Shown: in pieces, positions 53,460-62,573 of the stretch
How positions within the stretch are numbered: position 1 is the stretch's first letter
Layout: each line of letters opens with the position of its first letter
From: Muribaculum sp.
GTDB lineage: Bacteria > Bacteroidota > Bacteroidia > Bacteroidales > Muribaculaceae
Length of the DNA: 64,000 bases
Direction: 5' to 3'
NCBI GenBank assembly: GCA_023666965.1
Contig: JAMPAZ010000001.1
Location: 1-64,000 of the forward strand
Notes under the pieces: generated by a model
Seen by the model: only the letters and a program-made list of their open reading frames with translations
The model's database searches: none
Told to the model about the DNA's origin: nothing
Position numbers and translations under genes: made by a program

Positions 53460-54308
53460 CTACACTTTCTTAAGCATCAGCGAAGCCCAATTGTCAAGAG
53501 ATGTTTCTGATTCAAGAACGAGCCCAAAATCTGTCGCTTTATGCACAATGTCGTCAACATCATCACGATAAAATCCGCTTAACAACATCATTCCTCCCTG
53601 CTTGAGGGCATTTGAATAAGATTCGATATCGTTAAGTATGATGTTCTTGTTTATGTTGGCCAACAAATAGTCTGACAACTCAATGCCCCTAAGGGCAGAA
53701 GCGTCACCAAGAATCACATTTATTTCAGCATGATTGTTGAGCTTGACATTTTCAAGAGCATTTACGTAGGCAAACTCATCAATTTCGATTGCGTTAACAG
53801 GAGAAGCTCCACGCATAGCGGCAAGAATCGCCAAAATGCCGGTGCCGGTGCCGACATCGACAAGCGCCCTACCCTGCATGGGCAATTCAAGGATTCGCCG
53901 TAACATCAGCGTGGTCGTCTGATGATGTCCCGTTCCGAAGGCCATCTTCGGATCAATGACTATATCGTATGAGGCTTTGGGCACATCGGAATGAAAAGAA
54001 CTGTGTATTACACACTTATCATCAACCACTATCGGGCGGAAGTAATTCTTCTCCCACTCCGCATTCCAATCCTGCCCTTCAATTTCAGTCCAACTCACCG
54101 AGGCGCTGACATCTTCAAAGGGAAACTGAGCCACAATAGTTTTCAATACAGAATCGTCAAAGTCGCCGACTTTGATATAAGCTGTCAGTCCTTCGGCATC
54201 AGGCACAAAACTTTCATAACCGAAGTCGCACATCAATGCGGCAAAGACATCGGTCATTGTTTCGTCACAAGGGGTCAAATCGACCCTTACCTCCATGTAA
54301 TTGTTCAT
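53460..54308 (-). CDS. prmA: Ribosomal protein L11 methyltransferase
   Basis: Trimethylates lysines of ribosomal protein L11. From the ATG at 54308 the protein is 282 residues, with an N-terminal substrate-recognition domain (about 1-90), then AFGTGHHQTTTLMLR and motif I LVDVGTGTGILAILAAMRGA. The start at 54359 would overlap typA and lacks family similarity. It is 13 bases downstream of typA. Confidence 0.94.
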   Translation of the reverse strand: MNNYMEVRVDLTPCDETMTDVFAALMCDFGYESFVPDAEGLTAYIKVGDFDDSVLKTIVAQFPFEDVSASVSWTEIEGQDWNAEWEKNYFRPIVVDDKCVIHSSFHSDVPKASYDIVIDPKMAFGTGHHQTTTLMLRRILELPMQGRALVDVGTGTGILAILAAMRGASPVNAIEIDEFAYVNALENVKLNNHAEINVILGDASALRGIELSDYLLANINKNIILNDIESYSNALKQGGMMLLSGFYRDDVDDIVHKATDFGLVLESETSLDNWASLMLKKV

Positions 54309-54321
54309 AGCGAAGAATATC

Positions 54322-56121
54322 CTATTGTTTATTGGCACGTTTACGCTCAAGTTCGTCAAGGATGATCTTTCTAAGTCGGAGATGATGCGGAGTCACCTCT
54401 ACGTACTCGTCCTCCTTAATATATTCAAGAGCTTCCTCGAGGCTGAATACGACCGGGGGTATGATACGAGCCTTATCGTCGGCTCCGGAAGCACGCATGT
54501 TGGTCAACTTCTTTGACTTTGTAACATTGACCACAATGTCGTTATCCTTAGCGTTCTCCCCTACGACCTGTCCGGCATAAACCTCTTCCTGAGGGAATAT
54601 AAAGAAGCGTCCTCGATCTTGAAGTTTATCAATAGCGTATGCATATGCCGTACCGGCTTCCATAGCTATCAATGAACCGTTAGTGCGACGCTCGATATCG
54701 CCTTTCCAAGGTTGGTATTCAAGAAAGCGGTGAGCCATTATCGCCTCGCCTGCCGATGCCGTCAGAACATTATTGCGGAGTCCGATTATGCCACGTGAAG
54801 GTATGTTAAATTCTATGTGCAGACGGTCGTTCTGAGTGGTCATCGACACCATTTCACCCTTTCGGCGCGTCACCATATCGATGATTTTACTCGAATATTC
54901 TTCAGGCACATTGATTGTCAACAACTCTACCGGTTCACACTTGACACCGTCGATTTCCTTGATTATGACTTGAGGCTGCCCCACTTGTAGTTCATACCCT
55001 TCTCGACGCATCGTTTCGATCAAGACGGACAAATGAAGCACACCTCGCCCATAGACAGTCCAAACGTCTTCATGCGTGGCTTTGGTCACTCGAAGCGCGA
55101 GATTCTTATCAAGTTCATGAATGAGACGATCACCGATATGGCGAGATGTCACATATTTTCCATCGCGCCCGAAGAATGGCGAGTCATTTATGGTGAAAGT
55201 CATAGACATCGTAGGTTCGTCGATGGCAATACGGGGAAGCGGCTCAGGATTTTCGACAGTGGCCACTGTATCGCCGATTTCAAATCCTTCGATTCCGACC
55301 AAAGCACAAATATCGCCTGACGCCACTTCCGATACGCGTTTACGCCCCATTCCCTCAAATGTATGAAGCTCTTTGATTCGCTGCTTTACAACAGAGCCGT
55401 CTTTCTTACACAGAGCAATCTCCATGCCCTCGCGAAGCACTCCTCTATGAACGCGCCCCACTGCTATTCGGCCTACATAGTTAGAATAATCCAACGACGT
55501 AATCAACATTTGGGCATCACCTTCAAGGGTCTGCGGAGCCGGTATGTATTCAATAATTGCGTCCAAGACGGGAAGTATATTGTCAGTCGGCTTTTTCCAA
55601 TCTGAAGACATCCATCCCTGTTTAGCCGACCCGTAGACGGTAGGGAAGTCGAGCTGATCTTCTGTTGCATCGAGATTAAACATTAAGTCGAAAACCATCT
55701 CTTGAACTTCGTCAGGACGACAGTTTGGCTTATCAACTTTGTTTACAACCACCACCGGTTTCAGTCCCATCTGAATGGCTTTCTGCAATACAAAGCGGGT
55801 CTGAGGCATCGGTCCCTCGAATGCATCTACAAGGAGAAGACACCCATCAGCCATATTCAACACTCGCTCAACCTCGCCGCCGAAGTCGGCGTGTCCCGGA
55901 GTGTCTATTATATTAATTTTATAGCCTTTATAGTTGATTGAAACATTTTTGGAGAGAATCGTTATGCCTCGTTCACGCTCCAAATCATTATTATCTAGAA
56001 TTAATTCACCTGTACTTTGATTTTCGCGGAAGAGATTGCCAGCCAACAGCATTTTATCGACCAAAGTAGTCTTGCCATGGTCGACGTGGGCGATGATGGC
56101 GATGTTTCTAATGTTCTGCAT
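54322..56121 (-). CDS. typA: Translational GTPase TypA/BipA
   Basis: This 599-residue elongation-factor-like GTPase binds the 70S ribosome and helps 50S assembly and stress survival. G1 [12 protein letters not shown], the switch with RERGITI, G3 [15 protein letters not shown] and G4 [10 protein letters not shown] are present, followed by domain II, domain III/V-like folds and the BipA-specific C-terminus ([19 protein letters not shown]). It heads the typA-prmA-ABC-hydrolase operon. Its -33 promoter element lies in the terminator stem of the preceding gene. Confidence 0.97.
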   Translation of the reverse strand: MQNIRNIAIIAHVDHGKTTLVDKMLLAGNLFRENQSTGELILDNNDLERERGITILSKNVSINYKGYKINIIDTPGHADFGGEVERVLNMADGCLLLVDAFEGPMPQTRFVLQKAIQMGLKPVVVVNKVDKPNCRPDEVQEMVFDLMFNLDATEDQLDFPTVYGSAKQGWMSSDWKKPTDNILPVLDAIIEYIPAPQTLEGDAQMLITSLDYSNYVGRIAVGRVHRGVLREGMEIALCKKDGSVVKQRIKELHTFEGMGRKRVSEVASGDICALVGIEGFEIGDTVATVENPEPLPRIAIDEPTMSMTFTINDSPFFGRDGKYVTSRHIGDRLIHELDKNLALRVTKATHEDVWTVYGRGVLHLSVLIETMRREGYELQVGQPQVIIKEIDGVKCEPVELLTINVPEEYSSKIIDMVTRRKGEMVSMTTQNDRLHIEFNIPSRGIIGLRNNVLTASAGEAIMAHRFLEYQPWKGDIERRTNGSLIAMEAGTAYAYAIDKLQDRGRFFIFPQEEVYAGQVVGENAKDNDIVVNVTKSKKLTNMRASGADDKARIIPPVVFSLEEALEYIKEDEYVEVTPHHLRLRKIILDELERKRANKQ

Positions 56122-56145
56122 ATACTTATTTTCCTATTTCGACTA

Positions 56146-56176
56146 CAAAATTACTATGTTATTAAACATATTCCAA
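56146..56176 (-). promoter_or_regulatory. Promoter of the typA operon
   Basis: TTG (56176-56174), a 20-base spacer and TAATTTTG (56153-56146) match the consensus. The -33 element falls inside the distal arm of the terminator at 56169-56214. Confidence 0.65.
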
Positions 56177-56214
56177 GCCTCCATGGGAAAAATTTCGCAT
56201 GGAGGCTTGGAATA
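56169..56214 (-). terminator. Terminator of the trypsin/TPR lipoprotein gene
   Basis: TATTCCAAGCCTCCATG and its complement form a perfect 17-pair stem with a 12-base loop, 48 bases past the stop at 56263. The following bases on the minus strand are TGTTTAATAA. Confidence 0.8.
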
Positions 56215-56262
56215 GAAATCTCTTATTCAGCGCATCTGCGCTTCAGGCTCTGTGAGAGGTTC

Positions 56263-57900
56263 TTAATTTATTTGTCCGTACAGTTCCTCTATCTTAGAGG
56301 AAAGGTCTGTGTCGTTCGACAAAGAGTACGCCATAATCAAATCTTCGTTTGCCGCCTTCCGTTGCTTTAAACCGACGTTACAAAGCGCACGATAATAATA
56401 AACCTTTGCATTGTACTTAAAGTCGTCATACTTTAAAATATAATCGAGGTCTTTTCTTGCATCCGAGTAGTTATCGTCGCCCATGTATATCAAAGCTCGA
56501 ATAAAATATACTTCCGGGTGGCTCTTGTCGAGATTTATGGCCTGAGTAATATCCTGTAGAGCTTTCTTGTACTCTTTTTGATCATGGTATAGCAGACAAC
56601 GGTTCTTGTAGGCAGTCGCACTGTTTGGATGCGCCTTTATTGCATCTGTGAAGTAAGTCATTGCTTCTGCATTGTTATCCTTCACATACTCGATAATTCC
56701 GAGAGCATTCAGAGCATCTTCATCTTCCGAGTCGGCTTCAAGAATCTCATTGAATATGGAAGCGGCATTATCAAGTTCGCCTTCATGCATCCACGCATAT
56801 CCGTAATTCTTCTGATAGCTGTCCATGTCAAAGTTCAGCTTCCTGCGGCTCTGCGCTATGTTAATTTCTTCAAAACGCCATCCGTTACCGTTTCCGTTAA
56901 CGAGATCAATGCCTTTGAGTTTCCTATGGTTTTTGATTGCAGGAAAATACATTTTAAACTTAACAGTGGAAGCAAGAGGCACAGTAGTGCTGTTCTCGCG
57001 GCTGTCGCCAAGAGTGCTCGACGTAATGTAGTACTTTTTGTTCTTTACACGGTCACGAATATAAAATCCGTTATTTTTCTTGTCAATGTCGCACCACAGT
57101 TGAGTCTCCGCGTTTAACATGTCAAGATTGGTGTAGGAAAAGTAGCCTATCGTGGCATCTTTCTTAAACTCGAGGGCATTGAGCCGAACATTAGGATTGT
57201 TGACAGCAGGGGAATTGATAATTACAAAACCATCCTGTTGGTTAAACTTCTTATTGTTCTTTGCAAACTCATTATCCGTTATGGCATCGAGCATCTGCTT
57301 GTCAAGACGTACACCGAAGTTGATGTTTTGACCGGTCTTGCTGACGAAAGTTGCCACAGCAAGCACTTCGCCCTTGTCATTCAGGATTGCGCTGCCGCTG
57401 CTTCCTGGGGAAATGGGAGCCGTCACCTGCAAAATGGGGCCGTGGGAATCCTCACGAAGGGCTGACACACTACCCTCAGAAAATGTCTGCTCCAACCCGA
57501 GCGGTGCACTTATATTGTAGACTTTGTCGCCTTGAACAGGCACTTCATCTGCAAAAGTCAAATACTTAAACTTCCGCCCATTAGGATTTTTAATGCGGAA
57601 TTTAACGATGTCCTTCTTCTTGTCTGAAGCGAGCACCGACTCAATCTCATACTCAACGCTGTCTGAAGTGTTGACCATAGCTTTCGTGGCATCGTTAAGG
57701 ACGTGGAAGTTTGTCACACCGACACCGTTCTCGTCTATGAAAAAACCGGATCCACTTCCCGACGGCGCTCCATACTCATCATAAGTATAGATTGTCACCG
57801 TAGCCTCTTTGGTATCGCTGACTATATCTTGCACACTCTTCTGACATCCTGCGGACAACAGAGCAAAGGCAACGATAAAAATACTAACGAACTGTTTCAT
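56263..57900 (-). CDS. Trypsin-like serine protease lipoprotein with TPR repeats
   Basis: This 545-residue protein has a lipoprotein signal (LLSAGC, Cys19). A chymotrypsin-fold protease domain spans about 30-225, with the full triad H66 (VTNFHVL), D97 (KKDIVKF) and S168 (ISPGSSGSAIL). A beta-rich linker follows, then three to four TPR units from about 385 (AASIFNEILEADSEDEDALN, AMTYFTDAIKAHPNSATAYK, ALQDITQAINLDKSHPEVY). PDZ domains, usual in DegP, are absent. The TPR part may recruit substrates or partners. A TATATTTG -7 box lies at 57961-57954. Confidence 0.9.
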   Translation of the reverse strand: MKQFVSIFIVAFALLSAGCQKSVQDIVSDTKEATVTIYTYDEYGAPSGSGSGFFIDENGVGVTNFHVLNDATKAMVNTSDSVEYEIESVLASDKKKDIVKFRIKNPNGRKFKYLTFADEVPVQGDKVYNISAPLGLEQTFSEGSVSALREDSHGPILQVTAPISPGSSGSAILNDKGEVLAVATFVSKTGQNINFGVRLDKQMLDAITDNEFAKNNKKFNQQDGFVIINSPAVNNPNVRLNALEFKKDATIGYFSYTNLDMLNAETQLWCDIDKKNNGFYIRDRVKNKKYYITSSTLGDSRENSTTVPLASTVKFKMYFPAIKNHRKLKGIDLVNGNGNGWRFEEINIAQSRRKLNFDMDSYQKNYGYAWMHEGELDNAASIFNEILEADSEDEDALNALGIIEYVKDNNAEAMTYFTDAIKAHPNSATAYKNRCLLYHDQKEYKKALQDITQAINLDKSHPEVYFIRALIYMGDDNYSDARKDLDYILKYDDFKYNAKVYYYRALCNVGLKQRKAANEDLIMAYSLSNDTDLSSKIEELYGQIN

Positions 57901-58035
57901 GCAAAAAATGGGGTTAAAACTTATGTCGTAAAGTTATTTAATTTATTATTTGGCAAATATAGCAATTAATTTGCATACATTATAAAAATTTCACTCATTT
58001 TTATACTTTATTTTCAGGACGCAACAAATCCATTG

Positions 58036-60195
58036 TCAATCAACAGGTTGTGGCAATGGTTGCGGAATATTCCGTTCTGGAAGCTTAATGCCGTCGCGTT
58101 CAAGCAAAGCATCGATGGTAGGTTCTTGACCCCGGAACCGTTTATACAGCTCCATCGGATGTTCTGTGCCACCCTTTTCGAGGATATTTTTTCGGAACGA
58201 ATCGGCTGTAGCCTTGTCAAACAGCCCATTTTCAAGAAACACTGAAAAAGCATCGGCATCAAGCACCTCAGCCCACTTGTAGCTATAGTAGCCGGCGGCA
58301 TAACCACCTGAAAAAATATGGCTGAATGTCGAGCAAACCATGGTTCCTTCGACATCGGGGAAAAGCGACACATCTTTCATTGCCTCCCTCTCAAACGCCG
58401 CCGGATCGTCAACCTTGGAGGTTGTTGAGTGCCATGCCATGTCGACTACCCCAAATCCGAGCTGGCGAAGGCAAGAATACCCCGCACCATATTGTGACGT
58501 ATTTACAATCTTATCGACGAGTTTCTGAGGTATGGGATCGCCTGTCTGATAGTGGCGGGCAAATCCGTCAAGGAATTCTTTTTGAGTGAGATAGTTCTCG
58601 TTAAACTGCGAAGGCAGTTCAACGAAGTCGCGATAAACGTTGGTGCCTGACAAAGACACGTATTTAGTGGCTGCGAGCAACCCGTGCAACCCATGTCCGA
58701 ACTCATGCAGAAAAGTCTCGACCTCGTATGGCGTAAGCAACGAAGGCTTCGAATTCGTCGGTTTGGTAAAATTCATAACAATAGAGACATGGGGCGCGAC
58801 TTTAGATCCGTCGGAGCCAATATACTCTTCACGGAAGTTTGTCATCCATGCGCCGGGACGTTTAGATGCTCGAGGGAAAAAGTCGGCATATATTATGCCG
58901 ACAAATTGACCGTCAGACTCCTTAACCTCATAAGCCTTCACGTCGGGATGATAAACTTCTATGTCGGGGTTATATTCAAATGTTAAGCCGTAAAGTCGAG
59001 TGGCAAGTCCGAATACTCCTTCAATGACATTATTCAGTTCAAAGTATGGACGCAGTTCCTCTTCGTCGTAATTATATAACGACTCCTTCATCTTATTGGA
59101 ATAATAGCTATAGTCCCACGCGTTCAATTTAATCGGATGACTCTCGAGTTTAGATGCAAAAGCTTCGATTTCGGCAAATTCACGTTGCTGTGCCGGTCTA
59201 TAAGCTTCTGCAAGCAGGTCAAGAAGACTGTTGACATTGGCGGGAGTCTCAGCCATAGTCTTTTCAAGCGCATATTCCGCATAAGTGGTTTTTCCAAACA
59301 AGTTGGCTATCTGCCGGCGGGTATCGGCAATGTCGGCCATCAGCCCGACATTTGAATATTCGCCTTTGGTGTTGCGGCTATTATACATTTTATAAAGCTC
59401 CTCCCTTAAATCGCGTCGTGAACTATATTTCATAAACGCCATATAAACAGGCTGGGCAAGCGTAAACAGGTATTCTCCGTCGCGACCTTTTTCTTTGGCA
59501 GCCTGCGAAGCCGCTTCTATAGAGCTTTCGGGAAGACCGTCAAGATCATCTGCCGTCAACCAAAATTCGTAGGTATTTACCTCTTTCAAAACATTCTGAC
59601 CGAAACGGGTGGTCATATCAGAAAGTTTTGCCGACAACTCACGGTATTTGTCTCTCTGCTCACCCTTTAAATCAGCACCGCTACGGACGAAAGAGTCGTA
59701 TGTGCGCTGGAGCAACATCCTATCCTCGGCATCAAGGTCAAGCGAATCGCGCGAGTCAAAGACCGACTTTATTCTCAGCCAAAGTCCTTCATTCAATGTA
59801 ATCCCGGTGCTGTGGCGGGACAATTTCGGCGAAACTCTGAGAGATATTTCCATAAGTTCGTCGTCGCTGTCGGCAGAAAGCAAGGGATAAAATGCGCTTA
59901 AAACTCGATTCAAATCCTGTCCGCTTCTGTCGAGCGCAACAATCGTATTGTCAAAAGTCGGAATTTCGGCATTGTTCACGATAGCCTCGATTTCACGATT
60001 CTGAATCTCCATGCCACGATCTATGGCTACCTCATAATGCGAATTATTTATACGGCTGAAAGGTATCGTACCGTAAAGAGTAGTGTAATCGCAGAAAAAC
60101 GGATTCCGGCCGTCAGCGCGGTCAGAAATGTCGGTCGAATGTGCCTGTGTCATAATTGAGGATAATGTCAGAAAGGCCAATAATGCTTTTCTCAT
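58036..60195 (-). CDS. dcp: M3-family metallopeptidase (peptidyl-dipeptidase Dcp-like)
   Basis: This 719-residue zinc peptidase degrades short peptides. HEFGH at 497-501 (H497, E498, H501) and a downstream Glu in YRDFVELPSQFNENYL (about 526) form the metal site; the substrate loop YAAGYYSYKWAEVLDADAF is conserved. An N-terminal signal-like segment (KALLAFLTLSSIMTQAHS) suggests export to the periplasm, unlike cytoplasmic E. coli Dcp. Length is normal. Its promoter lies within a hairpin at 60210-60253. Confidence 0.94.
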   Translation of the reverse strand: MRKALLAFLTLSSIMTQAHSTDISDRADGRNPFFCDYTTLYGTIPFSRINNSHYEVAIDRGMEIQNREIEAIVNNAEIPTFDNTIVALDRSGQDLNRVLSAFYPLLSADSDDELMEISLRVSPKLSRHSTGITLNEGLWLRIKSVFDSRDSLDLDAEDRMLLQRTYDSFVRSGADLKGEQRDKYRELSAKLSDMTTRFGQNVLKEVNTYEFWLTADDLDGLPESSIEAASQAAKEKGRDGEYLFTLAQPVYMAFMKYSSRRDLREELYKMYNSRNTKGEYSNVGLMADIADTRRQIANLFGKTTYAEYALEKTMAETPANVNSLLDLLAEAYRPAQQREFAEIEAFASKLESHPIKLNAWDYSYYSNKMKESLYNYDEEELRPYFELNNVIEGVFGLATRLYGLTFEYNPDIEVYHPDVKAYEVKESDGQFVGIIYADFFPRASKRPGAWMTNFREEYIGSDGSKVAPHVSIVMNFTKPTNSKPSLLTPYEVETFLHEFGHGLHGLLAATKYVSLSGTNVYRDFVELPSQFNENYLTQKEFLDGFARHYQTGDPIPQKLVDKIVNTSQYGAGYSCLRQLGFGVVDMAWHSTTSKVDDPAAFEREAMKDVSLFPDVEGTMVCSTFSHIFSGGYAAGYYSYKWAEVLDADAFSVFLENGLFDKATADSFRKNILEKGGTEHPMELYKRFRGQEPTIDALLERDGIKLPERNIPQPLPQPVD

Positions 60196-60209
60196 CTATA
60201 ATTATTAAA

Positions 60210-60253
60210 TTTGCGGTTATTAATCCACAAAGATACAGATTAATAACCGCAAA
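60210..60253 (-). terminator. Hairpin combining the terminator of the small-membrane-protein operon with the dcp promoter
   Basis: TTTGCGGTTATTAATC (60210-60225) and its exact complement (60238-60253) form a 16-pair stem with a 12-base loop; TTTAATAATT follows on the minus strand. The loop contains TATCTTTG (60235-60228), a perfect -7 box for dcp, with a predicted start near 60221 inside the stem. Confidence 0.75.
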
Positions 60254-60311
60254 AATCTCTTAAATACAAATTTTAACTCGTCAAGCCGCTAAGCCAACCA
60301 TTCGCTTGGGA

Positions 60312-60605
60312 TTATCGCTTAAACAAGCGATATACACGTTGAAACTGCTTGAAAAGCTGGAATGCCAATACTCCATAGTCAATGTACGAAAATCCGCTGA
60401 ACAGCTTTCGAGCCATTGACGAACTCATAATCCCTTGCGTAGTATTGCCGACCAACTGGGACGTTTGCGACAGCAATCGCTCCTTCTCTATCTCCATCTT
60501 CACATGGTTAATGGCTCTGCGATAGCGTATATCCTCCAACGTCAAACCTTTCCATTGACGAGGGGTATCACTTATACTGGCAGGCGGTAGTTTATTTGAG
60601 GCCAT
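60312..60605 (-). CDS. Small protein of unknown function in the YtxH/holin-like operon
   Basis: This 97-residue basic protein has a soluble N-terminus (ASISDTPRQWKGLTLEDIRY), a helical middle (RRAINHVKMEIEKERLLSQ) and an amphipathic, aromatic C-terminal segment (IDYGVLAFQLFKQFQRVYRL) that may lie on the membrane. I do not recognise a domain. It starts 2 bases after the holin-like gene, so it is almost certainly co-translated with it. Confidence 0.8.
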   Translation of the reverse strand: MASNKLPPASISDTPRQWKGLTLEDIRYRRAINHVKMEIEKERLLSQTSQLVGNTTQGIMSSSMARKLFSGFSYIDYGVLAFQLFKQFQRVYRLFKR

Positions 60606-60607
60606 GG

Positions 60608-60979
60608 CTAATCTTTTTTATTGGTTGCAGAATCGGGTTCGTCAAGAAAAAGTCTCGACAGAAAGCGCGCAATCGGGTCGACAAAAAGCTTTTTACTGAA
60701 CAGCAACGCTAATAATCCAAGTAGAATATATATGCCCCCCATGATTATGAACGCCCACATCACAGGAATAACCTCCCCGAGCAGAAATACCAACCCCATG
60801 GATATGAAAAAGAACGCAATCAGCGCAAGCATGGCAAGCACACCGGCCAACGCTCCATGTGACATCAAAATAGTCATTTTTTCGGTAGACAATAACCGGA
60901 TGTTCTCCACGTAGAGCTTCATAAACTCCACCGCACTTTTCCACGAAGCCTTCAGCTCCTCATTGTTTTGGTTAGTCAT
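60608..60979 (-). CDS. Phage-holin-like (holin superfamily III type) membrane protein
   Basis: This 123-residue protein from the ATG at 60979 (MTNQNNEELKASWK) has an N-terminal amphipathic helix and two long hydrophobic helices (GALAGVLAMLALIAFFFISM and VMWAFIIMGGIYILLGLLAL), matching the chromosomal holin-X/DUF1469 pattern. No lysis enzyme is nearby, so a cell-envelope or stress role is more likely than lysis. An upstream start at 61021 is not supported. Confidence 0.82.
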   Translation of the reverse strand: MTNQNNEELKASWKSAVEFMKLYVENIRLLSTEKMTILMSHGALAGVLAMLALIAFFFISMGLVFLLGEVIPVMWAFIIMGGIYILLGLLALLFSKKLFVDPIARFLSRLFLDEPDSATNKKD

Positions 60980-61061
60980 TCTGTAAGAGATTGTTAAAAA
61001 CACTTGTTTGACAGGGAACACGCCGGCATCTCCGGCATATTCCCTGCATTATCGACATAGA

Positions 61062-61262
61062 TCAGTCGTCAAGTTCTTGTGTCAACTTTTCCACAAGCGC
61101 GTCGACATCTGTCTCGTTGCAAAAAATACCCTTCTCGCGCAGAACGCGGCAAATGCGGGCACGCAGATCCTCGCCCTTTTCGGGAGCGAACAGCAACGCG
61201 GCTCCCGCACCGACAATGGCACCACCGAGAAAAGCAGAAATAAGTCCAAGAGAATTATTCAT
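61062..61262 (-). CDS. YtxH-domain small membrane protein (second copy)
   Basis: This 66-residue protein has one N-terminal glycine-rich helix (SAFLGGAIVGAGAALLFAPE) then the YtxH hallmark APEKGEDLRARI and an acidic helical tail. It shares the same core, spacing and length with the copy just upstream, so the pair arose by tandem duplication. YtxH proteins are often stress-induced; the molecular role is unknown. Confidence 0.88.
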   Translation of the reverse strand: MNNSLGLISAFLGGAIVGAGAALLFAPEKGEDLRARICRVLREKGIFCNETDVDALVEKLTQELDD

Positions 61263-61284
61263 ATACGGAGCATTAAACAGTTAA

Positions 61285-61482
61285 CTACTTCTTTATTTCC
61301 TCAACAATCTCATCGACAAGCTCATCCATCTTGTCTTTTCTTAGTGAGATGCCTTTTTCGCGCAGAAATTCGCGGATGTTGCTTCTTGTGTCTTCACCCT
61401 TTTCGGGAGCGAGGAGCAGGCCTACGGCAGCTCCGGCAATTGCGCCGCTTATCACGGCAAGTACGATGTGTAATGGTTTCAT
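61285..61482 (-). CDS. YtxH-domain small membrane protein (first copy)
   Basis: This 65-residue protein has helix VLAVISGAIAGAAVGLLLAP, the motif LAPEKGEDTRSNI and a charged tail (DELVDEIVEEIKK). It is the first gene of the operon ytxH-ytxH-holin-like-unknown, with a consensus promoter about 100 bases upstream. The leader (61483-61574) is long for such a small gene. Confidence 0.88.
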   Translation of the reverse strand: MKPLHIVLAVISGAIAGAAVGLLLAPEKGEDTRSNIREFLREKGISLRKDKMDELVDEIVEEIKK

Positions 61483-61581
61483 GAGCGTAAATCAAATTGT
61501 TAAATTATTAAAACACTATGCCACTAAAACACCCAACTATGGAAAAAGTTCTTGTGACAAGACGAAGTTATTTAACAAATG

Positions 61582-61616
61582 CAAATTTAACCAAAATACT
61601 TTCGTGTGCAAAAAAT
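61582..61616 (-). promoter_or_regulatory. Promoter of the YtxH/holin-like operon
   Basis: TTTTTTG (ending at 61609), a 19-base spacer and TAAATTTG (61589-61582) match the consensus. Transcription should begin near 61574. Confidence 0.72.
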
Positions 61617-61683
61617 CGAGAATAAAACTTCATGTCTTTCACAATCAACGCAATCAAAACCAAACAGTATCGACAACAGGGAA

Positions 61684-62289
61684 TCAATTTAGATGAGGAT
61701 GCTGCGGATGATAACGCCACCAACGGTAATCATCGCCCATCTTCCGCACCAGGCCGTGCCAATAACCGTCCTCGGAACCCGATAACACATCGACACCCTC
61801 CATTATGGGGGTAACGGCCCATACGTTTTGGCGCAATTCGTCGTCAAGCTGACCGGCATCCCAGCCACTGTAGCCAAGATAAAACCGAACATTTCCTTCA
61901 ACCGGATAACCGGCGTTCACATATTCTATTAATCTGTTAAAGTCGCCTCCGATATAAAGCCCTGTGCCAAAAATGGGCTTTGCACCCGGAATTATGTCGC
62001 CAAGGGTATGAATGAAGTACAGCCTGTCGCGCGACATCGGGCCACCGCAGTAGACAGGAATAGGTTCTTCACGCGAGACCGAACTCACCAAATCAGACAA
62101 AGTATATGAGGTAGACTTATTCATAACTAATCCCATCGACACTTCTCCGACTTCATAGTCGACAAGGCAAATCACTGCATGATTAAAAAAACTCTCTTTC
62201 AAAAACGGTTCAGCAACAAGCAAGGATCCGGGAGAGGGTTTTTCATTCGGCAGATCAATATTAAACAAGTCAGAATTTAACTTTTTCAT
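61684..62289 (-). CDS. YqgE/AlgH-family protein
   Basis: This protein of about 201 residues from the ATG at 62289 (MKKLNSDLFNIDLPNE) shows the family pattern PGSLLVAEPFLKESFFNHAV, VCL-like strand ICLVDYEVGEVSMGLVMNK, VYCGGPMSRDRLYFIHTLG and RFYLGYSGWDAGQLDDEL. The function is not established; AlgH affects alginate genes in Pseudomonas. The longer start (62343) is unlikely. Confidence 0.92.
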   Translation of the reverse strand: MKKLNSDLFNIDLPNEKPSPGSLLVAEPFLKESFFNHAVICLVDYEVGEVSMGLVMNKSTSYTLSDLVSSVSREEPIPVYCGGPMSRDRLYFIHTLGDIIPGAKPIFGTGLYIGGDFNRLIEYVNAGYPVEGNVRFYLGYSGWDAGQLDDELRQNVWAVTPIMEGVDVLSGSEDGYWHGLVRKMGDDYRWWRYHPQHPHLN

Positions 62290-62573
62290 AAGCACATCGA
62301 TATTAATTGTCGTAAATATACAAAAAACTTGAGTATAGCACAAATCTTTTCATTCTTTTCTGCGTTTTTAGTAAAGTGTGCCGTCATTTTAACGGCATTG
62401 TAACGATTTCATCACAGCGACCACAATAGTCGGATGAATCGGGTCGACAAATCGCACCGAGAAGAAATAGATAGTCAAAATGGCGTAATATTTCAAAATA
62501 TCATAAATTTTACGTACTTTTGACGGATAATTGCGCCACCGCCTTGGCGGTTAACTGAATAAAAAACTTATTG

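Noticed and set aside
60210..60253. Invertible promoter flanked by inverted repeats
   Set aside because: The repeats enclose only 12 bases, too short for site-specific inversion, and no invertase gene is adjacent; a terminator hairpin explains the arms.
60608..60979. Prophage lysis cassette based on the holin-like protein
   Set aside because: No endolysin, spanin or phage structural gene nearby; the neighbours are YtxH proteins and housekeeping genes.
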